Source of the DNA: Thozetella sp. PMI_491
Taxonomy: Eukaryota > Ascomycota > Sordariomycetes > Chaetosphaeriales > Chaetosphaeriaceae
Assembly (NCBI GenBank): GCA_021432635.1
Contig: MU270022.1
Coordinates: 682,001-746,000, forward strand
Direction of reading: 5' to 3'
Length of the DNA: 64,000 bases
Below the pieces are notes generated by a model, which saw only the letters and a list, made by a program, of their open reading frames with translations, had not been told where the DNA came from and did no database searches. This document shows positions 54,269 to 64,000 of the stretch, one piece after another. A program made the translations under genes and the position numbers. How positions within the stretch are numbered: position 1 is the stretch's first letter; each line of letters opens with the position of its first letter.

Positions 54269-56710
54269 ATGGATGGAGAGGAAACAATCCAAACACGACG
54301 GCAGCGCCGATCAATGGTTCCCAAAGCAGTATGCCCTACTATCTTCTAAGTTGACAGCCTCAGCACCGACTGACAATGGGTCCAGTGTAACGCATGCAAG
54401 ATTCGCAAGGTACAACCAAATAAAATACAGCTTATACCTAGCTACTAAAAGGACCTAAATAGATCCGTTGCGACCGTTCCATTCCATGTTCCAATTGTCG
54501 TTCGTCAGGTCTCACCTGTCAGAACGCAAGTACGGCATTGGAGAAGCCCTCAACGCCAGACAAAACAACTCACCTGTAAGATCTGCGACCCAGATAAGTC
54601 GAGTAATTTAGCTTAAATCGAAGTTAGGACAAGAGAAATTGATCGACTCAAAGAGCGGCTTTCCAGGCTTGAAGATCAGGTCGCTAATAACCAGCCTCGC
54701 TCGTTCTATAGTCCGCCAGAGCACCCCACTCCCGCCGAAACAGATTCTGTGAACGTGTTCCACGGCCAGTCGTCATTTGGCAACCAGTCCATCCAGGCTG
54801 AGAGAATGGCCCAAATCATCGCCAGTACTCGAGATTCGGGAGAATTACCTGAAGTAAATGCGTTATTCACAGAGATGAACGGCTTACGCCGATCTCTCGG
54901 CGAGTTCGCGACGCCAGACAGTTATCAACTTTCTCAAAACTCGTCTTCGAGAAAGGTGCCAGAGATCAAGTCCTTACCATCTGATTTAGTACTCGCGATT
55001 CTTCAGGCAACAAGGGGTGAGTAAACCATCTCAATGCCGCCTCTCTCTTCTGACTACCCAGTTAACGCGTGCAGTCCGCCGGCCAATATTCATGTGCTCG
55101 TATATCATCAATGACCCCCAGCTCCTGGAAACACTGTGTCGCAACGTCTATTTCCCGATTACACCCGCTCCAACTGGTCAGGTTACAGCCATGTACGGAC
55201 TCTTGTTTTTCCTACTCAAAGAATTCATAGCTCTGCAACATCCTCTAGGCGAAAAATATGACCTTGTGGCAAGCTCGGAAAGGTGCAGGGAAATTTTCAC
55301 GGCAGGCATCGAGACCTATGATCTTCTCGCCATTCCTTGTTTCGAAAACGTTCTCAGTTTGGCACTTGGGGTGAGAGGCCTATTGACGAGTTTTTGCCTT
55401 TCTCCATCGTTCAAAGACTAACCATATATGTATTGTTGTCTCGAAACAGGTCACCAAAGCCCAGGAAGATGGCAAACTCTTACTTTGCTGCAGTCTCATC
55501 TCAGCAGCCGCAAGCCACTGTCGGATTCTTGGATATTGTCGAGAGAGTTCATACCGCTCTTACGAAAAGAGAAAGGCTCAGATGATTAAGCGCATGTTGT
55601 GGGCCCTATACACGATGGACAAGAACATTTCATTGCTCGAGGGACGTCCTTCGTATTTCCAGGACTTGGAAATTGACATAACTTACCCTGAGCTCAACGA
55701 AGATCCTTGTTTTCGACCCTGGGATGAATCCTTCGTCGCAGCCATCAAACTCGCGAAACTGCAGGGCGAGATACTCTATCACTTGTATTCAGTACCGGAT
55801 ATCTCGGGGCTAAAGATGGCGGGACAAGCGACGCGGCTAAGCAACGAGTTAGAGTCATGGCATTCGGACCTTTGCAAAGCAAGACCCAGCCCACCATCCC
55901 GAAAAATGAGGCAAGGAATCTAACCTTATGCATATAGATTGAAGCTAGTAAGGTAAACGAGCCGGAGGTTTATGAGCTATCAAGAAGGGCCTGGGATATA
56001 ATGTATTACTCGACATTGACATTGGTGCTAAGAGCATCTTCCTCCGCTGGTGAGATATTTGAGCTCGATGCATCATGCTTCCAGGCAGCACGCTCCGCAT
56101 TGAATATGCATCTCGCCTGCTTTCGAAAGTATGAGAATAGAGAAGCTCCTGGTTTGCTAACAGAGTCTGATCACGCTAACTGGTAGGTCAAGTTCTGCCC
56201 TAAATCTCCATTTTCCATTCCTCGACCTTGCGGCTCACACGAAGCTTCAGGTTTTTGCATTCGGCATCTTTTACGCCGTATCTTGTCATCTTCCTCCACG
56301 CAGTCGGCGCAACGAGTATCGATGATGTGGATCTCATGGATGAGATTGTTAAAACCCTGCAGCGTATTCGGAAGACGTCGCAGCTTTCGGACCGTCTGTA
56401 TATCGTGTGTGCTGAATTTGCGCGGCTCGCTCGGAGACTGGTCGAATCTCAGAGGCTCTCTATTGGAAATTACGATCCATTGTGCGATTCGTTACAACTT
56501 TGCAAGACGGATGGCGGCATCTTTAGATTCGACTCGACTCTTGATGACTCCACCCTCCCGCCAGATTGGATGCAACAATCAGAATCCTCGGAGCCCTGCA
56601 ACACCGCCACATTGCTGACTGACTGGGTTGATGGAAGTTTCTCTGTCGCTGAAATGCTCGAAACGTATTTCCAAGACCCGGAGAATGAAAACGTATCTGT
56701 GACTTTCTAG
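54269..56710 (+). CDS. Zn2Cys6 transcription factor, eight exons
   Basis: Eight exons: 54269-54328, 54386-54409, 54463-54575, 54628-55016, 55075-55370, 55450-55878, 55938-56182 and 56251-56710, giving 671 residues. The zinc cluster is rebuilt across three exons: Cys21, 24, 31, 37, 40 and 47, with CKIRKIRCDRSIPCSNC. A linker and coiled coil follow (REIDRLKERLSRLEDQ). The middle homology region contains LLLCCSLISAAASHCR, LWALYTMDKNISLLEGRPS and FTPYLVIFLHAVG. Intron 6 (55879-55937) is GC-AG with an ideal CTAAC branch; without it the frame would shift and meet a TAG. The exon 2 of 24 bases is very small. Likely regulator of the divergent acyltransferase or of nearby metabolic genes. Confidence 0.88.
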
Positions 56711-57577
56711 TAGCAAGATGCATATATAAAAATATCTCTACCAAGATTACAAGGATCAACTTGACGGATGCGCCGTCATTCTCTGTGGCTGTACCTATTG
56801 TCCAGATCCAGAAAGCACGTGGTGTAATAATGCGGACTGCCAAGCGCCATTGGGAACCCGTATCTGCCGGGCCGAATGGCTGCAAGTTTGCCCATGTTTC
56901 ACCAATGAGGATCTCAGAGAACTTAAGGGGTCCCCTGTCAGTACAGCTCTTCTCCCCGAAAGTGGTGACGGGCTTTGCGTTACCAATGAGGAAGCGTTGG
57001 ATAAGGGGCATTGACGCACGCATCAATCGCAGACCACCTCAACCGATGCCCAACAGAGCGTTTTGATATTGTCGTTACATTACGAATATTTTGGTCTTTT
57101 CGCACTGGCCCGTCCTACGGGATATATGTGAGCATGGCGCCGAGGACAACGAGCTGTCAGGCCAGTCTAACTTTGGCAAAGCCTTGACTGGTGGTCACAG
57201 AAACAATGGGTTGCGTCCAACCAGCGGAAAATCGGGCCTCGCAGTGTTGGAGCCGCGATTGGTAGTACCGATACTGAGGTTGACGTCTGAGTTCGCTGTG
57301 CAGAACCATTTCCTTCGTTGGAAGAACGCCGGCCACCTGTTTTGGAACTTTAACTCGTCAGCTTAGCAGCACAGAACGGTCGATTGTCCTCTTACAGTGA
57401 TGCTATAATAGCACCTTCTCTGAGCGACTCAAGTGTTTGGTAGAAATTGCCTCGATAGGGTTAGGGTCCCACTTGCGTAACACGATTTAGGCAGGCAGCT
57501 GCCTCTATTGCGGCTCAGGGGCCTCCAGTGTTGCCTAAGCAGGTTTCTCCTTACAGAACATCGCACATACGCAACAC
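56711..57577. other. Intergenic, no supported gene
   Basis: Short open frames only; no domain, RNA gene or repeat recognised. Confidence 0.4.
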
Positions 57578-58768
57578 ATGATGTCGTTCCCACCGTGCAA
57601 TGGGATTTTCACTTCTAAAGATGCAGAGATAACGACCCCCGTGTCTTCATTTCGGCTTTTCGATCTCCTTCCTGCCGAGCTGCGCATCAAAATATGGCTG
57701 CAAACGTTAGAGCGCCAGCGCATTTTAAAGGTGCGGCTTCGGAACCGTGTTCTGATGGACGGGCTCCTCGCCCGCCAAGGGGATGAGCGGCCCGAGGAAC
57801 GCAAAGATGAGCGCTATGGCGCTGTCGTGGATGGGTTCCAAACAATCAGCAGACTATTTCGTGTCAGTCGCGAGTCGCGCGATGCAGCCTTGGCCTTCTA
57901 CCGAGTCTGCCTCCCCTGTTGGCTGATCCGTGGTGCATCGAGGGATGCTGCGATGCAACCTGGGTTCCTCTACTTCAATCCTGAGTATGACTTCCTCTAC
58001 ATCAGCAACGACACAGGCCAGGTCGTCGATTTTCTTCACGACTTGAAGACGGTCCATGACCCCCGCAAGTTAGGGCTCCTGAACCTAGCCGTCGACAGAA
58101 ACGGCCTAACAGGCGGGGGTGGCCTCTGTACGATCGACCTCGCTTCCCTCAGTCCCCCACACGAGAAGAGCTTTGTCGAGACTCTCACGCAGCTCCATGA
58201 GGTGTTCTTTGTACAAGTCCAGGCTACCGGCCGCCACGTGTTTGGTTTACGGAGCGGCGCCGTGACCCCGGAACAGCAGATGAACCTTTCCTTTCCTATC
58301 GCTGCAATGGCCCTCAATTTTAATCGGCTGCCCCAAGACCCGCGGCCCATCGCTCACGATTTGAGCAGGGTTTTCGTGAATTCCGATCCGAGGAGCATGC
58401 TCTACGCGTGGGGACGGTTCTTTTATGCTTCCTTTGGCGGGAGCATCATACCAGAGACCGAGTACCGAATTCTTCTGACCTTTTCCCCAACAGCCCGAAA
58501 CCTATATGATCGACAAGATGCACAAGAGTGGCTCCAAAGAGAGCAAGATACATGGGCGCAGGAGACCTCGTGGGGTGGCCAATTTGGGTCAGTTCGTCGT
58601 GAGGACTTGCAAGTAACAGTGCCAAGTGCGTTTGGTTTCTGGCTGTTTCCTGTGGAGGCGTTTGGTGTGCTACCTGCAAACCCGACCCTTGTATTCCAGC
58701 CCGACGGGCCGCGCACCTTGGACCTGACGGAGCACTGGCCAGAGCTAGCATTACTAGATTTGCATTAG
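57578..58768 (+). CDS. 2EXR domain protein
   Basis: A single-exon frame of 396 residues. The diagnostic start is FRLFDLLPAELRIKIWLQTL at about residues 25-44, followed by FRVSRESRDAALAFY and a second strand set FYFNPEYDFLYI-like (FLYFNPEYDFLYIS). This is the second 2EXR gene in the window; the two share the fold start but little else. No signal peptide or membrane segment. Molecular role unknown in this fungal-expanded family. Confidence 0.8.
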   Translation: MMSFPPCNGIFTSKDAEITTPVSSFRLFDLLPAELRIKIWLQTLERQRILKVRLRNRVLMDGLLARQGDERPEERKDERYGAVVDGFQTISRLFRVSRESRDAALAFYRVCLPCWLIRGASRDAAMQPGFLYFNPEYDFLYISNDTGQVVDFLHDLKTVHDPRKLGLLNLAVDRNGLTGGGGLCTIDLASLSPPHEKSFVETLTQLHEVFFVQVQATGRHVFGLRSGAVTPEQQMNLSFPIAAMALNFNRLPQDPRPIAHDLSRVFVNSDPRSMLYAWGRFFYASFGGSIIPETEYRILLTFSPTARNLYDRQDAQEWLQREQDTWAQETSWGGQFGSVRREDLQVTVPSAFGFWLFPVEAFGVLPANPTLVFQPDGPRTLDLTEHWPELALLDLH

Positions 58769-59460
58769 CTTTCATCGGCAGTAATGCACCATCATCCGGT
58801 CCTTTTCTCGGTCCCTGATCTTCCCCTTTTCGCTTTTACTCCATCCTGGCTCAGAGCAGTCGAGCTAATGACCGATGAGATGAACCGTTCTATGCGTGCT
58901 TTACTGTTTACTATACTCGATGTTATTGAACTATGGGGCTGCCTTGCTTGCTAGATTGCCTCTCCGAGGTCTGCATAGCCATAGACTGACTGTTAATTGC
59001 CTAAGACATAAAAGGGGTGCAACTTATAACGCTCCCAAAATTGAAATGGAAGTGAATAGGATAATAACCCTTAACTGAAGCCACAACCTGCTTAAGAATC
59101 GGAGCATGCAAATGCGACAAGAAACCTCCGTTCAGGCGGGAGGAGAGCGGCTTTAGGTTACTTTCGTCGAAGATGTATTAAAGACGCATATCATCGGCGC
59201 CTAGGGAGATCCACGAGGCCCTTGCCACATTATTATCCACATTCGGTCAAAGCTTTCCAACCGTGCATCGGCATTAACGGTCTTTGGCCTTGTGCGGACT
59301 GCAGCGAGCCCGATGGGGCCGTTCTCTCGTGGGGTTAGGCTGCCGGGCCATTTAGCATAAGACTACGAACAGTACCAGCCTCTAGGGCAACAAATGATAG
59401 CTTTATCATATTGTAGTTCTCATTTCTCAAGCATCCGTGTTATCTAAGAAGCCAACGACC
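58769..59460. other. Intergenic, no supported gene
   Basis: Upstream region of the NmrA-like gene; nothing else recognised. Confidence 0.4.
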
Positions 59461-60417
59461 ATGGTACCTCTAGTGTCCATCATTTTTGGTCCTACTGGCC
59501 GAGTGGGTTCTGCCGCTGCACTCCGCGCCCACGAACTCGGCGCCAAAGTCGTGCTCGCGCTACGAGATACAACGAAGGCAATCCCTGGCCTCAGCCAAGA
59601 AAAAGAGCAAGCAGGGACCTACGAGAGGGTCCAGGCAGACGTTAATGACACGGAGTCTGTTATCGACGCGGTACAGAAGACTGGCGCCAAACATGCTTTC
59701 ATCTATCACGTGCATGGCTCTCGGGATCACATGCGATCCGCCGTGGAGGCTCTAAAGGTCGCTGGAATCGAGTTTCTTGTCTTCCTGAGCAGCGCTGTCG
59801 TCCAGGGTGATATCCGGAAGATCGAAAAGACCTCCATTATTCCATACGCACACGCACAAGTCGAGATCGCCATTGATGAAACCTTCGGCCCCAACGGCTA
59901 CGTTTCCCTCCGGCCGGGCTATTTTGCCACGAATACATCATGGTGGATCGGCATGGTCCGGAAAGGGATAGTAAGAGTACCGTACCCCGATGGTACGTGG
60001 GACTGGATCTCACCCGAGGACATTGGCAAAGCCGCCGGTACTGTGTTAGTCCAAGGGATTGCGGCTACCGAGAGTGCCGAAGACCGCAACGTTATCTTCT
60101 TGGCTGGGCCGAAGCTGCTCTCAACAAGAGAGGCCGTCGCGATCTGTGCCAAAGTTCTGGGAAGAGAGGTTGAGGTAATCGAGGTCGGCGAAGAGGAGGG
60201 CGCGGCGGAGTACGTCAAATGCGGTGCACCAGCGTGGGCGGCCGCCGACGTAGTCTGGCGAACGGGGAACAGGTTCCGGGGCAATCTGACAAACGAAGAC
60301 GCCATGTATACCCCAGGCGGCCACGATGGACCGGCTGCAAATCTCGCAAAGCACGCCGGAAAGGCCACCCAGCTTGAGGTGTGGGCGGCACAAAATAAGA
60401 CCTTTCTCAACGGTTAA
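59461..60417 (+). CDS. NmrA-like NAD(P)-binding protein
   Basis: A single-exon frame of 318 residues from the ATG at 59461. The Rossmann loop GPTGRVG (residues 10-16) near the start and the atypical-SDR layout mark the NmrA/isoflavone-reductase-like family. There is no canonical YxxxK catalytic pair near FLSSAVVQG, although IIPYAHAQVE may occupy that place. C-terminal marks are RPGYFATN and ISPEDIG (cofactor-side loop and partner helix). Members act either as redox sensors that bind NAD(P) or as reductases of aromatic or secondary metabolites. The neighbouring acyltransferase and methyltransferase genes make a metabolic role slightly more likely. Confidence 0.85.
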   Translation: MVPLVSIIFGPTGRVGSAAALRAHELGAKVVLALRDTTKAIPGLSQEKEQAGTYERVQADVNDTESVIDAVQKTGAKHAFIYHVHGSRDHMRSAVEALKVAGIEFLVFLSSAVVQGDIRKIEKTSIIPYAHAQVEIAIDETFGPNGYVSLRPGYFATNTSWWIGMVRKGIVRVPYPDGTWDWISPEDIGKAAGTVLVQGIAATESAEDRNVIFLAGPKLLSTREAVAICAKVLGREVEVIEVGEEEGAAEYVKCGAPAWAAADVVWRTGNRFRGNLTNEDAMYTPGGHDGPAANLAKHAGKATQLEVWAAQNKTFLNG

Positions 60418-60845
60418 GGAGCTGGATCATAATCACGGTTCATACTCATATGTGTGGATATAGATTAAACCGCATCGCGTAGAGGTTTCCCGTCTGTTTA
60501 TCTTCGGCGTACGATACAGTGGCTCCGAGGACAGTTGAAAGGTCACCAAGTTCGAAAGCGCGGACTGCAGGGGCGTCGTGGAGCTCAGTTCAAAGCATTT
60601 AAAGGAATGCCTATATGTAAATATATACTCAGCTGCCGGCAGGTAAAATGAATAAGATGTCAACCATAATGCTATCGGGGTATTCGACTCTCCCCACACC
60701 TTGTCTACGAGTCTCTCGTAGAATATTTCACTTCCTAGCATCAACATCTTTAGTGATTGTCAGCTCCGAACGCTCGACGATCGCCTATGAGAAATCCTAG
60801 TTATCGAGAGATGTAAACACAGTGTAGTTATCCTTCCGGCATACT
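60418..60845. other. Convergent spacer, no feature recognised
   Basis: Shared 3' region of the NmrA-like and methyltransferase genes. Confidence 0.4.
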
Positions 60846-62560
60846 TCATTCAGCCTTCTCAGGTGCTCTCTGCGCAGTAACGACTGACCTAAATCTCTTA
60901 TCAACATCTCAAAGAGTCATTTCAATCAGACAGAATGTGACTTACAAATCGAGATACGCATGAATGCGGGGGTCATTTATCTCCTTTCTGACTTGGACGA
61001 GGAATAATTGAGCTTCTTCGTAAGACCACTGGGCGTGGGAAAGGCCGAGCATCAGTATAGATCTGAACCAAACGTTTGTGGCGCATTGAAACTTACCCCC
61101 AACAGGTTTGTCAAGCCGCGAAGCACAAAACCCTCCAAGCCGTTGAGGAGGTACGCACGATTCCAGACACCTACAGCCTTGAGACGCTTGTCTTTAGGCC
61201 ACGGGCCGATGGGAATCTTGCTGCGGTGCTCTGTGATATTTGTAAAGCCCGCTTGCTCGATCGCATCCCTTTGGATATCACAGGTGCGAAAGCTATTTCC
61301 CATCTTTTCGCCCACCTGGTCAATAATAGATTGCCAGCGTGCCATTCCCGTTTCGGGAGCAAGCGAGCCGTCATCGCTCTTCACTGTAGCTGAAAGCTGG
61401 ACCTGCTCGACCCAGCCTCCAGGCTTGAGATGTCTATTATCCTCATGCATAAGCGACTTGGTGATCAAGAGGAGCAGAGCTCGGTTCTCCGCGAGAGCTT
61501 ACTTCAACACCTTTTGGTGGAATTCCACCCAGTCCGGAACGCATCCAATCATACCCCGGACATGGATGAAGTCAAAATACCCCTCTTGGTATGCCCAATC
61601 TCGGTTGATATTGTCGATTTCAAATCTGCAGTTAGGCGGCACATACGACGGCTGGATTGGAGACAGATCGACACCAATGACCTCTGCTGACGGATACGCA
61701 TCTGCAAAATCGCTGCACGGACCCTGTATGTCAGAAATCAGGAACTTTTGGAGCCAGCGTACAGACAGGCCGCGTTCACGGGTGTGATCAACTTACATAG
61801 CCCACATGCCGGTGCCACAGCCGACGTCGAGGACGGTCTATATCAGCAAGAGAGGCACGGTTAGCAGATATAATGGCCAAGGTACCGGGTTAAGACATCA
61901 AAAATGGCGCTTTTATGCGTGATAGCTCATGGATTATGGTATCGAGAAGCACGTACCTGAAGGTTGTCTGAAATCGGAGCCTCCGTCAATTTTCCATTAA
62001 GAAGTAGCAGATGTAATTCATGGCTAGCTCGGGCCGTTAGTAGGTACGACGCCGGCATATGTGCACTTCAAGGAACGGGGACGTACGCCATATCCTCTGC
62101 ATCTTGCTGTCTGTCGTCATTTGCACCCCTACTCAACCGGCCAACTTTAGCGCCAGTGGCTTTGCGCGTGCGTCGCATATCACGCATCCTTACCAGTACA
62201 CGCCGTCATCCAACGCATGGTATCGTCGACCATGCTCCCATTTATACTGAAGAACGGAAGACCTCAAGCTCGTCGTGTCTGTGGCTGTGGTTCTATCTAG
62301 GTCAGGGCCAAGGAGACAGAGTGATGGTTTCACCGACTTACGAGGCCGCATAGGCGGAGTCGGTATCTTGATCCTACCATGGGAAAAAGGATTTAGCAAG
62401 TTGCCGTGGAACTTTGAGGCCAAGACAGCCTTACGACCTCGATGACGCCAGGGGTGGCGGGCTGCGCCTGTTGAGGCGAAGAAGCCGGCACCCCGGCAGG
62501 CGACCCTTCTTGAGCTTCTTCGGCCGGCGGAGTATTCTTCGCGGAGGGTGGAGACGACAT
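60846..62560 (-). CDS. LaeA-like SAM-dependent methyltransferase, ten exons
   Basis: Ten exons by frame continuity: 62435-62560, 62342-62373, 62194-62292, 62087-62128, 61957-62023, 61797-61837, 61503-61712, 61097-61433, 60946-61028 and 60846-60888, coding for 359 residues. A Pro/Ala-rich N-terminus leads into DTDSAYAAS and YKWEHGRRYHALDDGVYW, the usual preface of LaeA-like proteins. SAM motif I is VLDVGCGTGMWA (about 124-135), with GVDLSPIQP as the acidic motif II and HLKPGGWVEQ later. The product ends HAYLDLSVVTAQRAPEKAE. LaeA-like enzymes regulate or decorate secondary metabolism; a nuclear LaeA role is not implied by sequence alone. Very small exons (32-43 bases) are a reason for caution. 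Confidence 0.82.
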
Positions 62561-63252
62561 TGTCTAGCTTTACACGGTCGAAGGGAGTGAGTAGGGGGAA
62601 GCTAGTGCTAGGTACGAAAGCCGGGTCGAAGGTCAAGGAACGTCGGTAGTGTTTGTCGAAGCTGTGCGGTTTTTTGCGCCCCGCACCTGTCAGTAATGTG
62701 GCGTGGCTTGAGAACGTGCCGTGGCCCACTAACGGGATAGGGCTCTCAGATAGGAAATTGGGCCGAAGCTATACCCAAAACTTCAAGGCGCCTGAGCCTC
62801 TTGTCAACTTAACCGCTTGGCAACTCGCAATTCGTTTCCAAACTCTGTCATATCTACTCTATGCTCTATTTAGTTGTGGCGGGAAAGAGAGGGAATATAA
62901 CGCTCAGGACTATCCCCACTATGTTTGCTTCGTAACACTGAGGTAGGTAGGTAGGTAGGTAAGGGACGGTACTGTACATGGCCACTAGTAGAGCGCCGGG
63001 CTAGCAACGAAGCTAAGATTCCGGTATCCACTCCATCTTTGCACCGTGAGCATTGTCTATGAGCTAGGCCAAATCCTAGAGCAATTAGGGACATACCTGG
63101 CACGACTGTGTCTACCTCTAGGGGTTCATTAACGTCAACGATCTCCCTGGCGATGGGCTCGTTCTTTCGAATCTGCATCCATGGCCGGCCTTAAGTCATC
63201 CATCTTGGACCACTAGGCCAGGTGAAAACGACAAAAAATGCAAATGCCTCAC
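62561..63252. other. Intergenic with GGTA microsatellite
   Basis: Holds a (GGTA)n run at about 62941-62962. A fragment at 63090-63175 (minus) reads NEPIAREIVDVNEPLEVD but was not placed in a gene. Confidence 0.4.
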
Positions 63253-63557
63253 TTTTGAATTCTCAAGTCTTGCAGCCAGACCTCCGACTTCTTGCATTCG
63301 TCAACCTGCGCCTTCGAATGTAACTGGAGCGATTCTCGAGGCTGGCGAACGATCTGGAAACCAAATTGATCCAGTGTGAAATCATTTATTCGGCAGCGAA
63401 TGTCCTGTATCTTGATCTTATGGGTGTCAAAATCGAGGCTAGAGTGCTTCCCGGGAACGAATTCGACGCCAGGAGCAACAGAGACAAAGAATGGCTTTTC
63501 GGTCTCGTATAATGACTTCCGCTGTAAAAACCGGACCTGGCCCTCAACTGTCGATAT
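63253..63557 (-). pseudogene. GA4-desaturase/AsaB-like fragment
   Basis: About 100 residues on the minus strand read like the N-terminal part of the gibberellin GA4-desaturase / AsaB-type family: a QVRFLQRKSLYETEKPF start, then IKIQDIRCRINDFTLDQFGF, which matches the family's DxRG...FTLxxxGF pattern. The frame ends at a possible donor (GTGAGG) at 63252. No start codon is in frame: a TAA lies just upstream at 63558-63560. The family's catalytic metal-binding region (HxD...) was not found downstream. This is therefore a partial or decayed copy, or a gene whose other exons I could not resolve. Members are Fe(II)/2-oxoglutarate-type oxidases of secondary metabolism. Confidence 0.45.
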
Positions 63558-64000
63558 TTATTTTTCTTCGGGCTTGAACCGGTTACATCGGCATCAGTGC
63601 GGTTGCTTCTCCCTTCGATGCAAAGACTCTGGTCAATGATGAGCATGTACTTTTGCGACAACGAAGAAGGAGTGAGGATGCCAACCCGGCGCAATGACCA
63701 CGGCCGTGGGTCTGGACCTGACAGAGGCTTAGGTGACGGGAAACTGACCCCCACGCAGCATAGCAAACAAGAACGTCAAAACCATCCTTTCACAGCTCGC
63801 TGGAAGCCATGGGCCAGTAATAACTCGCGACAGCCTTATATTCCAAAGTTGGGCGAAATATCCAAAGTTCTTTTTCGGTTCATTTCATGTTACTCCAACT
63901 TCCGGTTGCGCCCTGGCACGCGCCGTGCCGTAATCCCGTCCTGCAGCGTTTGCAACCTAGCACGGCGCGAATGTGATGCACAAAGCGGTAGAAGCCCCTG
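63558..64000. other. Window end, no supported gene
   Basis: No complete coding region. A 126-residue minus-strand frame (63386-63766) lacks any domain. Confidence 0.35.

Noticed and set aside
55918..55937. Frameshift and TAG in the second Zn2Cys6 gene
   Set aside because: A GC-AG intron with an ideal branch site explains both.
62190..62729. 179-codon minus-strand open frame at the methyltransferase start
   Set aside because: It reads through introns of the ten-exon methyltransferase; only short in-frame parts belong to the real protein.
1..64000. CRISPR arrays, bacterial operons or ribosome binding sites
   Set aside because: Intron-rich eukaryotic genes throughout; no regularly spaced short palindromic repeats were seen.

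Overview
The window is nuclear DNA of a filamentous ascomycete (Pezizomycotina). Genes lie on both strands and are cut by 49-110 nt GT-AG introns, many with a visible CTRAY-type branch site. The families are typical of such fungi: two Zn2Cys6 regulators, 2EXR proteins, Egh16-like and LysM secreted proteins, a killer-toxin-like chitinase and a NACHT/ankyrin receptor relic. Secreted, chitin-directed and plant-cell-wall genes suggest a host-, plant- or fungus-associated species, possibly a Sordariomycete; the genus cannot be read from this sequence.

Layout. 0.5-12 kb: a shikimate-dehydrogenase-like gene with an in-frame stop, a SnoaL-like protein, an SNG1-type membrane protein, a monocarboxylate-type MFS transporter and an AAA ATPase. 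12-13 kb: an Egh16-like secreted protein. 13.6-20 kb: a small sugar-use locus made of a GH27 alpha-galactosidase (unexpectedly ending in KDEL), a Zn2Cys6 regulator and a divergent alpha-glucoside/sugar permease. 20.5-22.3 kb: a divergent calcineurin A. 23.9-25.2 kb: a secreted HExxH protein. 25.5-28.5 kb: an unknown gene and a wrecked NLR (sigma-like amyloid motif, NACHT, ankyrin). An AT-rich block follows.

31-43 kb holds a chitin-directed set: a four-LysM secreted protein, a 2EXR gene, two secreted or surface proteins of unknown role and a killer-toxin-like GH18 chitinase with LysM and chitin-binding domains. Three ~47 bp direct repeats lie upstream of the chitinase. 43-51.8 kb: a P450 relic, a Gln/Pro-repeat WD40 protein, an F-box protein and a decayed coiled-coil gene. 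52-63.5 kb resembles secondary-metabolism surroundings: a BAHD-type acyltransferase divergent from a Zn2Cys6 regulator, a 2EXR protein, an NmrA-like reductase, a ten-exon LaeA-like methyltransferase and a GA4-desaturase-like fragment. No backbone synthase is present.

Four loci carry disabling changes and nearly all nonsense codons are TAG. C:G-to-T:A decay, possibly RIP-like, is a plausible cause. All splice models were inferred by eye from frame continuity and splice consensus.
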